Shown here one piece after another: positions 27,636-36,368 of a stretch of DNA of 64,000 nucleotides. The translations under genes were made by a program, and so were the position numbers. The notes beneath the pieces were generated by a model that ran no database searches, was not told the DNA's origin, and saw nothing but the letters and a program-made list of their open reading frames with translations. The DNA is from Sphingobacterium faecium (lineage in GTDB: Bacteria > Bacteroidota > Bacteroidia > Sphingobacteriales > Sphingobacteriaceae), in the NCBI RefSeq assembly GCF_003054045.1, contig NZ_QBKH01000003.1, forward strand, positions 186,001 to 250,000. The letters run 5' to 3'. The first letter of the stretch is position 1, and every line of letters begins with the position of its first letter.

Positions 27636-28769
27636 CTAAAAAACAGACGCTGGTTCCAGTTTAGCAATTTTACGAACCGCAAATAATGAACCGCCAACTG
27701 AAATAATTAAAGTGATCAATAATAAAAATAAAGCAAATATTGGTGAAATATCAATAACTAAACCTGATCCTGCTACACCAAACTTGAATCCGATAAGTAA
27801 AAGCATGGCAATCAAATAACCTATTATAGCATATAAAAAAGCTTGTGCTATAATGAGCTTGTTAACATAACTTTTTTTCGCTCCAATAGCTTTTAATGTA
27901 CCATAGTCTTTGATTCTGTCTAAAGCTGAAGAATAGAGGGTGAGCCCAATGATGAAAAATCCACTGATCATGGCAAAAAGGACCAATGTACCGAAGCTCA
28001 TGCCCATATTGGATGTTACCAAGATTTCTTTGATTGTAGATTTTTGCAATTTTTTGGCATCCCAAGCCCGTAATTGTGGAAATAGTTGCGTAATCTCATT
28101 ACTGATCTTTTCTTTATCTGTTCCGGGTTTTAATCTAGCAATGATGATATTCACTTTAAATGGTGGGACATTTCCTAAGAGTCTTGCATTGTTGGTGGAG
28201 GTGTACATCAGACTGGCTCCGAATGCTTGTGCTTGTTTCGTTATCAAACTTATTTTAGCCCTTTGTCCATTGATTTCAATAGCTTTGTTGACGAATAGGG
28301 TGGTATTCCAGGTTTTTGAACTAAAAAATTCAGCTGATACTGAGCCTGGATCTGTGAGTGAGGATAATATCCCTTCTTTTATCCGATCTTGATCAGGACC
28401 CATAACATAATCTGGAGCATCGGCTCCAACTAAAGTCACTGAAGCTGTTTTTCCATCTAAAAAAGTAGCTCGAGCTGGTGCTAGGATCACTGGAAAAGTT
28501 TGCGCTATATCGGGTAAGCTTCCGATTTGTTGTACTAATCGCTGATCGAGACTATTGACTGTATTGATATTGCTACTCTGGGCTTCTATGATCCATAGAT
28601 CGTTATCTTGAACAGGAGCGTTTCCTACTAGATTACCCATTAGCCCCATTAGAAAAAAAAGAAGTCCCAATTGTTGACCGATTAGAAATATACTGATCAC
28701 AATAGCGGTGATAATACCGACACTTTTTGCTCGGTCGTATTTGATGAATTTATAGGCCAATCTCAACAT
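27636..28769 (-). CDS. DevC-like ABC transporter permease (FtsX/MacB fold)
   Basis: A 377-residue inner-membrane permease. The N-terminal helix (VGIITAIVISIFLIGQQLGL) is followed by a large periplasmic domain (about 50-250) and a cluster of three helices at the C-terminus (about 258-280, 305-330, 340-362), the layout of FtsX/MacB-type subunits. The N-terminus MLRLAYKFIKYDRAKS and lack of an attached ATPase resemble cyanobacterial DevC. It pairs with the separate ATPase and adaptor encoded upstream and the TolC downstream. Cargo cannot be predicted. Confidence 0.88.
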   Translation of the reverse strand: MLRLAYKFIKYDRAKSVGIITAIVISIFLIGQQLGLLFFLMGLMGNLVGNAPVQDNDLWIIEAQSSNINTVNSLDQRLVQQIGSLPDIAQTFPVILAPARATFLDGKTASVTLVGADAPDYVMGPDQDRIKEGILSSLTDPGSVSAEFFSSKTWNTTLFVNKAIEINGQRAKISLITKQAQAFGASLMYTSTNNARLLGNVPPFKVNIIIARLKPGTDKEKISNEITQLFPQLRAWDAKKLQKSTIKEILVTSNMGMSFGTLVLFAMISGFFIIGLTLYSSALDRIKDYGTLKAIGAKKSYVNKLIIAQAFLYAIIGYLIAMLLLIGFKFGVAGSGLVIDISPIFALFLLLITLIISVGGSLFAVRKIAKLEPASVF

Positions 28770-28770
28770 A

Positions 28771-29718
28771 TTACTTGATCTTGATCGTACAGTCTACTTT
28801 TGCGTTAATGGCCAGTTCGTTGTTCGTACTTAGCTGTATTTTGATTTTTCGAACACGACGGTCTTCGCCTTCATTGGCGGTTTCATGAAGGATGGATTTA
28901 TTGGATAATATAGGACTTGTATAAATGACATGTCCCTCTATTGCTTTATCTTTTCTTCCCACTTGGGAAATGGTGACCAACTGACCAACTTTCACGTCTT
29001 GCGCAAATAATTCATCTACTTCGGCCTCTACAATTGGTTCAACTACATTTACTATTTTTCCAAGCTCAGTCGTACTACTGATACTTTGTCCAACATGAGC
29101 AGTTAAATCCATGACGATTCCTGATTTACGCGCTTCAATAGTAAAATCTGTAACCAGATTTTTTGTTTTCTGTATCTGTAAATATTGTTCCTTTTCGGCA
29201 ATCTGTTGAGCTTTGTATTTTTTTTGAAGTCCTTCTAGTATAAATTCTTCTTGACGCCAGTTGGAGTAATCTGTTTCCATTACTTCTCTTGTCTCCGCAT
29301 TTTTGGAAAATAGTTGTTTTGAAGTTTCATATTTATCTTGCAATTCTTGCACATGTAGTTTCCCTCTATGGATATCCTCCAGTGATATTGCGTTTTGAGC
29401 TTTTATACTGTTGAGCTTTGCCAGCTCCTGTTTGATATCCAACGGAGCATTTCCTTGCTCAAGCTGGATAAGAATCTGTCCTTTTGTTACCGAATCACCT
29501 TCTTTGACCAATACTTCCTTAATCAGTGCTGGGGTGGTACTAGCAATAAGGGCCCAATCTTCTGCTGGAATAATTTTTCCTATTGCCTTTACTTCGCTTA
29601 CCTGTTTTAGGATCTGGTCGCTGCTTTGGGTAGCTTTTGGTTTCTTATCCGAACTGCATGCACCTGCAATCATGGCAATGACCATCATGATCGTTAACCT
29701 ATTTGTAATCTTCTTCAT
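28771..29718 (-). CDS. Periplasmic adaptor lipoprotein of the ABC exporter (HlyD/DevB type)
   Basis: A 315-residue membrane-fusion protein. Signal peptide with lipobox IAGAC (Cys21), first lipoyl half (WALIASTTPALIKEVLVKEGDSV), an alpha-helical hairpin of coiled coils (about 95-190), second lipoyl half (TIEARKSGIVMDLTAHVGQSI) and a beta-barrel domain with KVGQLVTIS. The chosen ATG (29718) overlaps the end of the ATPase gene by 20 bases, which suits translational coupling; an earlier ATG at 29754 lacks signal-peptide character. It bridges permease and TolC across the periplasm. Confidence 0.9.
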   Translation of the reverse strand: MKKITNRLTIMMVIAMIAGACSSDKKPKATQSSDQILKQVSEVKAIGKIIPAEDWALIASTTPALIKEVLVKEGDSVTKGQILIQLEQGNAPLDIKQELAKLNSIKAQNAISLEDIHRGKLHVQELQDKYETSKQLFSKNAETREVMETDYSNWRQEEFILEGLQKKYKAQQIAEKEQYLQIQKTKNLVTDFTIEARKSGIVMDLTAHVGQSISSTTELGKIVNVVEPIVEAEVDELFAQDVKVGQLVTISQVGRKDKAIEGHVIYTSPILSNKSILHETANEGEDRRVRKIKIQLSTNNELAINAKVDCTIKIK

Positions 29719-30400
29719 TTCTAATTGCATCTGAAACTTTTCCTTCTTCGACATATATTACTTTGTCCGCATATTGGCGCAGTCGTAAATCATGAGTGAC
29801 GATGACGACTACTTTGTTTTTAGAAGCTAGTGTTTTGAGCTCTTTCATAATGCTCTCAGCGCTTTTTGCATCTAATGAAGCTGTAGGTTCATCACAAAGA
29901 ATCATGGATGGACTTGTTACTAAAGCTCGTGCTATGGCCACTCGTTGCTTCTGTCCACCACTGAGTCTTTTTGGAAGCGTATACATACGGGTAACTAATC
30001 CGACTTCTTCCAAAGCTATTTTTGCTCGTTTGGTCGCCTCATTTTTTTTTATTCCTTGTAATATAAGTGGTTGCATGACATTTTCTAAAGCGTTTAATGG
30101 TTCGATAAGGTTAAACTGCTGGAAAATAAAGCCTATTTCATGTAGGCGTAATGTCGCTAAATCTGATTCTTTTAATTCGCTCACTTTCTTGCCTTTATAT
30201 ATGACTTCACCTTCTGTTGGATAGATCACAAAACCTAGAATAGATAATAGCGTAGTCTTTCCGCTGCCCGATGGGCCCATAATCAAGGTCAATTTATTCG
30301 TTTCAAAACTGATAGTCGTGCTGTCTAATGCAGTTATGGTCGTATCGCCTGTCTTATAAATCTTTTTGACATTTTCTAATGTGACGATTTGCTCTGGCAT
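29699..30400 (-). CDS. ABC exporter ATP-binding subunit (LolD/MacB/DevA type)
   Basis: A 233-residue ATPase. Walker A GPSGSGKTT begins at residue 42, the Q-loop is in FIFQQFNLIEPL, the signature LSGGQKQRVAIARAL lies near 141, Walker B is MILCDEPTASLDA and the H-loop VIVTHDLRLRQYAD. The start MPEQIVTLENV at 30400 is preferred over an ATG seven codons earlier. It is the first gene of the four-gene exporter unit (ATPase, adaptor, permease, TolC), each joined by overlap or 1-base gaps. Confidence 0.95.
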   Translation of the reverse strand: MPEQIVTLENVKKIYKTGDTTITALDSTTISFETNKLTLIMGPSGSGKTTLLSILGFVIYPTEGEVIYKGKKVSELKESDLATLRLHEIGFIFQQFNLIEPLNALENVMQPLILQGIKKNEATKRAKIALEEVGLVTRMYTLPKRLSGGQKQRVAIARALVTSPSMILCDEPTASLDAKSAESIMKELKTLASKNKVVVIVTHDLRLRQYADKVIYVEEGKVSDAIRNEEDYK

Positions 30401-30518
30401 ATCATATTTTAGTAAAAACAACTATAGTGAGGCCATGTTTGCCTAAGATATACGAATATCGACAAAATTTTAGACACCAAGAAAATGTAAAAAAAATCAA
30501 TCTTTGGGATTTGATAAT

Positions 30519-30549
30519 AACACTCCCGTACTTAACGTATAGGAGTGTT
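30519..30549. terminator. Terminator-like hairpin between two minus-strand genes
   Basis: AACACTCC (30519-30526) pairs with GGAGTGTT (30542-30549), followed on the plus strand by TTT. It lies 77 bases past the stop of the YbfF-like gene and upstream of the exporter operon, so it probably insulates the two. Confidence 0.6.
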
Positions 30550-30625
30550 TTTAAGCTTCATTTAATGATTTTCTGGTACAAGAATCGTTTCCTCTATAAT
30601 GGGGATGTTCATGTCCTAAGTTTTG

Positions 30626-31405
30626 TTACTGATCCAAAAACTCAGCAACAAAAGTGTCGAAGGCTTGTGGATTTTCTGCTTGTACCCAGTGACCGGCATT
30701 GGGAATAGTTTTGATCGTAGCTTTTGGAAATTGAATTTCGATGTTTGTCTTGTCTTCTGGAAGTATGTATCGAGATTTTTCGCCTGCTAAGAATAAAGTT
30801 GGGCCTTCAAATACTCCTGATTTAATCCCTAGTGTAATGAAATCAGTATATTTTCCTTTTAAAACATCTAAATTAAAACGCCAACCTAGTTTTCTATTTT
30901 CTTTAATGTAGACGTTTTTTAATAAAAATTGAATTACGCCGGGCTCTTTGATATATTTTTCGAGCGCGGTCTGCACATCTTTTCTATTTTCGACATTTTC
31001 AATATTTACGGCACTTAGGGCATTGAATATATCTTCATGATGCGGCGGATATGGTTTCGGTGCAATATCTGCCACAATAAGCTTTCTTACTTTTTCGGGA
31101 TGATCGATTGCAAATTGCATCGCAACTTTACCACCTAGTGAATGCCCTAAAAGATCAATTTTATCTGCTCCAATTGCTTTGATATAAGTATATAAATCAT
31201 TGACCATAGCTTCTATAGACATCTCATCGCTATGAAAACTCCGACCATGATTACGCAGGTCCAGCAGATGTACCTGCCTTTTTTCACCGAAACTGCGACC
31301 AAAAGTCCCCCAATTGTCCGACATGCCAAATAATCCATGTAAAACCACTAAAGGAATACCTGTGTTTTGTGCTCCATATATCTTGCTGTATTGTAGTTCT
31401 TCCAA
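30626..31405 (-). CDS. YbfF-like alpha/beta-fold hydrolase
   Basis: A 259-residue cytoplasmic esterase. Oxyanion region VVLHGLFGMSDNW, nucleophile elbow GHSLGGKVAM, the family phrase LRNHGRSFHSDEM, the conserved VADIAPKPYPPHH after strand 6, and the terminal IPNAGHWVQAENP with the catalytic His. All match the YbfF/ABHD11 group of acyl-CoA or lipid thioesterases. A match to TAnnTTTG (minus strand) is 37 bases upstream. No partner genes are apparent. Confidence 0.92.
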   Translation of the reverse strand: MEELQYSKIYGAQNTGIPLVVLHGLFGMSDNWGTFGRSFGEKRQVHLLDLRNHGRSFHSDEMSIEAMVNDLYTYIKAIGADKIDLLGHSLGGKVAMQFAIDHPEKVRKLIVADIAPKPYPPHHEDIFNALSAVNIENVENRKDVQTALEKYIKEPGVIQFLLKNVYIKENRKLGWRFNLDVLKGKYTDFITLGIKSGVFEGPTLFLAGEKSRYILPEDKTNIEIQFPKATIKTIPNAGHWVQAENPQAFDTFVAEFLDQ

Positions 31406-31441
31406 TGTTAATCTGTTTTAATAAATGCTTCAGTTCTTATT

Positions 31442-31449
31442 CAAAATTA
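31442..31449 (-). promoter_or_regulatory. Candidate -7 element for the YbfF-like gene
   Basis: CAAAATTA on the plus strand reads TAATTTTG on the minus strand, matching TAnnTTTG, 37 bases upstream of the start codon. No matching -33 TTG was found. Confidence 0.4.
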
Positions 31450-31684
31450 CTAAAATTAATTTATAGGGTTGTACTATAAATCCATTTGCATCACTTAAAT
31501 TGGTTGTAAGTGAGATCGATTTTATAATAAATATTGCTCGTAACTCCATCCGAGTAAACTGCTGCTCATATGATTTTGTAAACTGGTGCCTGCAGTATCT
31601 TTTTATGATGGCCGTACGTTTTTACATACTGTCGGAAGTAAATGGCTGAATAGATGATAGCATCAATTGCTGAAAATATTAATG

Positions 31685-31692
31685 TAGATTTG
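31685..31692 (+). promoter_or_regulatory. Candidate -7 element for the Crp-like regulator
   Basis: TAGATTTG matches TAnnTTTG 49 bases before the ATG; a TTG lies at 31667-31669, closer than the usual spacing. Confidence 0.4.
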
Positions 31693-31741
31693 TACTACTA
31701 AAGAGGCTAGATGGTCTGAAGAATATATATAATAAGCAGTA

Positions 31742-32308
31742 ATGATAGCAGATTTTTTTCGCGATTTTGAAATATTTACAGAACAGGAAATTAGTAAAGT
31801 GATTCAACTTTTTGAATTGAGGGTTTTGGATAAAGGTGATTATTTTGTTCGAGAAAATCAAAGATGTAATGAAGTCGCATTTATACAATCGGGAATTTTT
31901 CGTTCATTTTATACAACTCCTAAGGGCGATGATATTACGTATTGTTTTCGATTTCCAAATGATTTGATTGCAGCCTATTCATCTTTTATAACAGGAAATC
32001 CAAGTGTAGAAGCGATACAGGCTATTTCTCAGGTGTCACTGCTGGTGATTCAAAAAAATAAACTTGATGAATTAGTGCTTGAAAATCAGATCTGGACCCA
32101 ATTTCTTAAAGTTATTGCAGAGCAGCAGTATCTTGAATTGGAAAAACGGGTGTTTCAATTGCAAAAGGAAACTGCTGCACAACGATATGCTTCTTTACTC
32201 AAAAATCAACCGCAATTTATTTTACAAATCCCGTTACACTATTTAGCTTCTTATCTCGGAATTACCCAACGCCATTTGAGTCGTATTAGAAAAGAGATCA
32301 CTTTTTAG
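31742..32308 (+). CDS. Crp/Fnr family transcriptional regulator
   Basis: A 188-residue regulator. The N-terminal cyclic-nucleotide-binding beta-roll (about 20-115) has VLDKGDYFVRENQRCNEVAFIQSGIFR, but the PGE.R..R phosphate cassette of true cAMP binders is absent, so the ligand is unknown. A long dimer helix (about 118-145) leads to the helix-turn-helix HYLASYLGITQRHLSRIRKEI at the C-terminus. No Fnr-type cysteine cluster is present. This is the small form very common in Bacteroidota. It is divergent from the YbfF-like gene. Confidence 0.92.
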   Translation: MIADFFRDFEIFTEQEISKVIQLFELRVLDKGDYFVRENQRCNEVAFIQSGIFRSFYTTPKGDDITYCFRFPNDLIAAYSSFITGNPSVEAIQAISQVSLLVIQKNKLDELVLENQIWTQFLKVIAEQQYLELEKRVFQLQKETAAQRYASLLKNQPQFILQIPLHYLASYLGITQRHLSRIRKEITF

Positions 32309-32359
32309 TTGTTCATGTGCTATTGATTCATAAACGTGATACCTAGCTCTTTAGTTTTA

Positions 32360-33289
32360 TTATAAATGCATCTTTAAACCTGCAGATGCGTAGGGAGATG
32401 CTCGGAAGTAATATTCTTTATCTTGAAACATACTTTTCAATGTTCTATCTGTGATCTGAGCTGGTCGCCACAGATTCATGCCAATGGTTAGCGGTATTGA
32501 TATCTTTTTTCCGATTTTTATTTCTGGGCGAAAACCAGCAATCATATATAAATGTGAAAACATTTTGTCTTTTCCTTCTTGTTGTAGTAAGGCTGTTTGC
32601 CCATTCATTTCTGCAATAAGATTCAATCTTAGGTTTTTCGTAAAATCGTATCCTAATGACATTTCTAAACCTTGCATTAGAGCTATCCTTACCGCATATT
32701 TTCCTTCGGTTTTCCAATTGAGGTAAAGGGCAGGAAAGACCATTGGGAAACCAAAAGAATTGTTGATCATAATACCACCGCCCAAATCCAAATTTGGTTT
32801 TAAGTGACGAATGAAAACGGTTCCGACGTTGCCAAGTACATTTTTTAATCCTGCTTGGGAGAAATCAGTATCAGGCATGAATATGCCACCACCTACAGTC
32901 GCTAGCATAGACCATCTATCGTTTAATGGTCTTAAATGAGACAGATTTATTCCAATATTTAGGATGTTATCAACGACCAGAGACTCTGTCAAGTTTTTAT
33001 TGTCCAGCTTTGCATAAGTACCATTCATGCTTATTGCCCAGAGTGTGGGACGTTTATTCTCGTTCAGCCTTAAAGATAAAGGAATCGTGATGTTAGCCTG
33101 GTGGACCATAGCAGCACCTCGACTATCTCCTACTTTTTCGCTTTTTTCGTTCTCTGATTTTCGGTAGTCTGATTTTCCAATGTATTCGCTTTTCATTTCT
33201 ATTTGGACTTGTGCATCCACAAATTGGTAGGAAATAACCATGATAAATGCGAAAAGCATTGTTTTTTTAATTTCAAAATTTCTGATCAT
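32360..33289 (-). CDS. Outer-membrane beta-barrel protein (possibly DUF6268)
   Basis: A 309-residue exported protein. The preferred start is MIRNFEIKKTMLFAF at 33289, giving a signal peptide that ends near QFVDAQVQ; the frame is open to 33376 but would overlap the acyltransferase gene. The mature protein consists of strands with repeated Gly/aromatic patterns (NVGTVFIRHLKPNLDLGGG, FGFPMVFPALYLNWK) and ends ASPYASAGLKMHL. It resembles the uncharacterised DUF6268 barrels of Bacteroidota, but that assignment is from memory. It follows the acyltransferase gene by 53 bases, so they may be co-transcribed. Confidence 0.75.
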   Translation of the reverse strand: MIRNFEIKKTMLFAFIMVISYQFVDAQVQIEMKSEYIGKSDYRKSENEKSEKVGDSRGAAMVHQANITIPLSLRLNENKRPTLWAISMNGTYAKLDNKNLTESLVVDNILNIGINLSHLRPLNDRWSMLATVGGGIFMPDTDFSQAGLKNVLGNVGTVFIRHLKPNLDLGGGIMINNSFGFPMVFPALYLNWKTEGKYAVRIALMQGLEMSLGYDFTKNLRLNLIAEMNGQTALLQQEGKDKMFSHLYMIAGFRPEIKIGKKISIPLTIGMNLWRPAQITDRTLKSMFQDKEYYFRASPYASAGLKMHL

Positions 33290-33342
33290 ATGAAGCATTT
33301 CATTTTTATTAAGACAATTGGTAGGTACTTTACCCTTTATTT

Positions 33343-34092
33343 TTATTTCCAACGACGATGTGTCCACAACCACCAACTAGGGTCTTCTTGTATACTTTTT
33401 TCCAGCATGGACGCAAATTGCTTAGTTATCAATCCTTCTGAAGTTGCTGCTGCATGATCACATATCGGTTTAATATCAAGTTCCCATACTTGTTTATTTA
33501 AAGGTTTTAAGGAAACATACCCTACATAAGTATCTAACTGTCTTGCTAGTTTTTCGGCACCTGAAAACATAAAGGTCGGTTGCTGTAAAAATTCAACAGC
33601 AATTCCATTGTCGTGTCCAGGAAATTGATCAGCAATAAAAAATGTGATGGAAGGAGTTTGTTTTTCGCGTAAAAGTGTTCTTAATGCATGCTGAGCAGGT
33701 AATAGACGCATACCATGCTTTGTTCTTTTTTTATAACTTAAATAGTTGAAAATTTTGTTTTTTAAGGGTTTATACAAGGCTTGTATTGGTATATGGGTCA
33801 ATTGTGGAATTTTTGCTATCACCTCCCAATTTCCGTAATGTCCCAATAGAAATATAGTTTGGCGTCGTTGTTTCTGGAGCTTATTGATGATTTCAAGTGC
33901 TGATTCCGATAATTGCACTTTTACCTGACTGGAATTGAAATTTTCCCATATAATACGGGCGAGATTTCTATAAAAATTATCACGGTGCGTGTTAATTTCA
34001 TGATAAGATAGGTGAGGAAAGGAGCGTGCAAGATTTTGTACGCATACGCTTAACCGATATTTGCAAATCTGTCCAATGAAATAGCCTAACAT
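33343..34092 (-). CDS. LpxL/HtrB-like lysophospholipid or lipid A acyltransferase, short N-terminus
   Basis: A 249-residue acyltransferase. It has CVQNLARSFPHLSYHEI, the catalytic HX4E motif LLGHYGNWEV, TFFIADQFPGHDNGI, and the terminal EDPSWWLWTHRRWK. Family members usually have 280-300 residues with an extra N-terminal membrane helix; here the frame begins at MLGYFIGQIC, and an in-frame stop (TAA) lies only five codons upstream. The protein may have lost its anchor or use a different start. It would add an acyl chain to lipid A or an aminolipid. Confidence 0.87.
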   Translation of the reverse strand: MLGYFIGQICKYRLSVCVQNLARSFPHLSYHEINTHRDNFYRNLARIIWENFNSSQVKVQLSESALEIINKLQKQRRQTIFLLGHYGNWEVIAKIPQLTHIPIQALYKPLKNKIFNYLSYKKRTKHGMRLLPAQHALRTLLREKQTPSITFFIADQFPGHDNGIAVEFLQQPTFMFSGAEKLARQLDTYVGYVSLKPLNKQVWELDIKPICDHAAATSEGLITKQFASMLEKSIQEDPSWWLWTHRRWK

Positions 34093-34360
34093 AATGATTG
34101 TGTTTTATTGTTCTGTAACGTTTTTATACTGTGATGTAATTGGTGGAAATTGTAAATTCTATGGTATCAGAAATTCAATAAGCATCCCTTTTTATCTATG
34201 ACAATCGTATGCTTCTTTACCCTTATTAATTTTTATAAAAAAGTAGAGGTCTACGATTGATTGTAGTACTGTCAAGAAAATTAATCTTTATAGTCAAAAC
34301 TGTTCTTAAGTGACAATTACCTTTTAGACATATGTCCTGTAAAGAGTAAGTTTTCAACGA

Positions 34361-34368
34361 TATTTTTG
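34361..34368 (+). promoter_or_regulatory. Candidate -7 element with very short leader
   Basis: TATTTTTG matches TAnnTTTG and ends 11 bases before the ATG of the next gene, which would leave a leader of only about 8 bases if used. Confidence 0.4.
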
Positions 34369-34379
34369 TATAAAAAAAG

Positions 34380-35405
34380 ATGCAAAAAAATATCTTAATT
34401 ATTGGAGGTAAAGGATTGGTCGGGAAGACGATTTATAGGATACTTAAATCAAGAAACCCGGATGCTCATCTTTTCGTGGGAAGTAGGAAGACCGCTGTGG
34501 AAGATAATGATTTAACGATCGATGTCAATCAACCAGGTACTTTTCAGTCTATTTTAGATAAAAAAATAGATCTTATTGTGTTGAGTGTAAATGATAACGA
34601 AGACAATGTTTTACATTTTGCAGTTAAGCATCGTTTGGATTATATTGATATTACAAAACCAACTCCAGCATTAATGAAGGCATACCACGCGGTTGTAGAT
34701 CATGACATCAATAGCCGAATTGTGTTTAGTTCTGGATGGATGGGGGGTATTGTCAGCGGATTAGTGAAGGCTCATATTCCTAATGATACAGATATTGAAA
34801 AGGTAGACTTATTTGTCTATTACTCCGTCAAGGATCTTGCAGGAGAGAGCTCTGCCTATTTTATGGCTGAAAATGTCGCCACTCCATTTGTACGCTATGA
34901 AGATAATAAACCCGTGCATATCACACACTTTTTAGACACTGATTATTTTGAGTTTGGTTTCGGAATCGGAAGACGTCAAGTCTATAATTTTGATGTCCCT
35001 GATTTGTATATTCTCCATAAAATCGAGCATATTCCAAATGTTTCTGTAAAAATGACCTACAACTCTAAATTTATAACTTGGCTGTTGGGTGCTATGCAAC
35101 GATTTGGTATATTTAAGAGGCTGTCTCTCAAGAGCAGAAAAAAAGTTTTCTCGTCTAGTGGAAATGGTGATTTATCTGTTTTCGATGTGGTGATATATAC
35201 CCGTGATGGGAAACAGAAGAAAATTAGTGTGCTGAGTGAGAAAGGTCAAGCTGAGCTGACGGCTCTATCAACTGTTTTACATATTGAATCATTATTTAAT
35301 ACTCATGTTGAAAATCGGATATACTTTGCCCATGAATTGCATACGAAACAAGATTTACATCATTTTCTAGTTGATTATAAAACGATAACGGTAAATGTAA
35401 TTTAA
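34380..35405 (+). CDS. Saccharopine-dehydrogenase-like NAD(P)-binding protein
   Basis: A 341-residue protein with an N-terminal Rossmann fold (ILIIGGKGLVGKTIYRIL, GxGxxG-like at 9-14) and the family motif LDYIDITKPTPALM near 100. A central domain holds VFSSGWMGGIVSGLVKAHI and the C-terminal half is of the saccharopine dehydrogenase/trans-acting enoyl reductase type. Such proteins act as reductases on unknown carbonyl or imine substrates. No catalytic residue can be assigned. It lies 177 bases before the quinone reductase gene, without operon evidence. Confidence 0.8.
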   Translation: MQKNILIIGGKGLVGKTIYRILKSRNPDAHLFVGSRKTAVEDNDLTIDVNQPGTFQSILDKKIDLIVLSVNDNEDNVLHFAVKHRLDYIDITKPTPALMKAYHAVVDHDINSRIVFSSGWMGGIVSGLVKAHIPNDTDIEKVDLFVYYSVKDLAGESSAYFMAENVATPFVRYEDNKPVHITHFLDTDYFEFGFGIGRRQVYNFDVPDLYILHKIEHIPNVSVKMTYNSKFITWLLGAMQRFGIFKRLSLKSRKKVFSSSGNGDLSVFDVVIYTRDGKQKKISVLSEKGQAELTALSTVLHIESLFNTHVENRIYFAHELHTKQDLHHFLVDYKTITVNVI

Positions 35406-35582
35406 TAGGCAATGGAAAGATCAGGTTTTATTAAAGTCGCTGTTGATAGCATACTGTAATGTATAAATAAGAGGCTATAAATTTTTGAAATTAGAACTGG
35501 TTGCAAGTGCAAGTGTGAAATGAATACTATCTGATGTCAATAGTGATGACAGTGTCTTTGTCTAGGAATATAAATTAATTCA

Positions 35583-36161
35583 ATGAAAAAAATAGTGATA
35601 ATAAATGGACATCCTAATGGGGATTCGTTCAATTTTGCTCTTGTAAAGGCTTATATTGATGGCGCAAAGCAATCAGGAGCTGAAATCAGGGCGATTACGA
35701 TTGCAAATCTGGATTTTAATCCCAATTTGCAATTTGGATATAGTAAGCGAATGGACTTGGAACCCGATTTACTTGAGGCCTGGGAAATGATTTTGTGGGC
35801 TGATCATTTGGTTTGGGTTCATCCCGTGTGGTGGGGTGGTCTTCCTGCTATAACTAAAGGATTTATTGATCGCTTATTTTTACCGGGGATGGCTTTTAAA
35901 TATCGACCCAATTCGGTTTTTTGGGATCGGCTTTTGAAAGGAAAGACAGCACATATTATTACGACTATGGATCAACCTGGATGGTATTATCATCTTATTT
36001 ATGGACGACCAAGTGTCAATCAGTTGAAAAAATCAACCTTACAATTCTGTGGTGTATCTCCAGTGAAAGTAACTTATATCGGCATTGTTAATACTTCTGA
36101 TGAAAAGTTACGTAAGACTTGGATTGAAAAAGTAACGAAATTGGGAAAAGAAAATCTTTAA
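35583..36161 (+). CDS. NAD(P)H:quinone oxidoreductase of the flavodoxin-like fold (KefF/MdaB type)
   Basis: A 192-residue FMN/FAD-dependent reductase. N-terminal KKIVIINGHPNGDSFN binds the flavin phosphate, WVHPVWWGGLPAITKGFIDR is the diagnostic isoalloxazine-loop motif, and FLPGMAFKYR and TTMDQPGWYY follow. These enzymes perform two-electron reduction of quinones and protect from oxidative stress. It appears monocistronic. Confidence 0.92.
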   Translation: MKKIVIINGHPNGDSFNFALVKAYIDGAKQSGAEIRAITIANLDFNPNLQFGYSKRMDLEPDLLEAWEMILWADHLVWVHPVWWGGLPAITKGFIDRLFLPGMAFKYRPNSVFWDRLLKGKTAHIITTMDQPGWYYHLIYGRPSVNQLKKSTLQFCGVSPVKVTYIGIVNTSDEKLRKTWIEKVTKLGKENL

Positions 36162-36282
36162 GTTAAAGTATTTTGAAAAATAAGGACAATAGGACATTTA
36201 CAACGGTAAGCCAGCCAACTGAAAAATGAAATAGTTAGGTGCTTATACTTTCCATAAAGGGTGTACGGATAAAAATGATAAA

Positions 36283-36318
36283 AAAGGAGAGGTTTTATTT
36301 TTTAACAACCTCTCCTTT
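36283..36318 (-). terminator. Terminator of the RND efflux operon
   Basis: AAAGGAGAGGTT (36283-36294) pairs perfectly with AACCTCTCCTTT (36307-36318) around a 12-base loop. On the minus strand a T-run follows the stem. It lies just past the outer-membrane channel gene. Confidence 0.85.
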
Positions 36319-36368
36319 GCCTCAAATTAACGGTCATTAGATCGTCTTTTCAATTTGATTCTTTTTTA

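Larger units (their letters stand above)
31406..31741. other. Divergent intergenic region
   Basis: No gene is seen. It holds the two candidate -7 boxes of the flanking divergent genes and otherwise AT-rich sequence. Confidence 0.5.
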
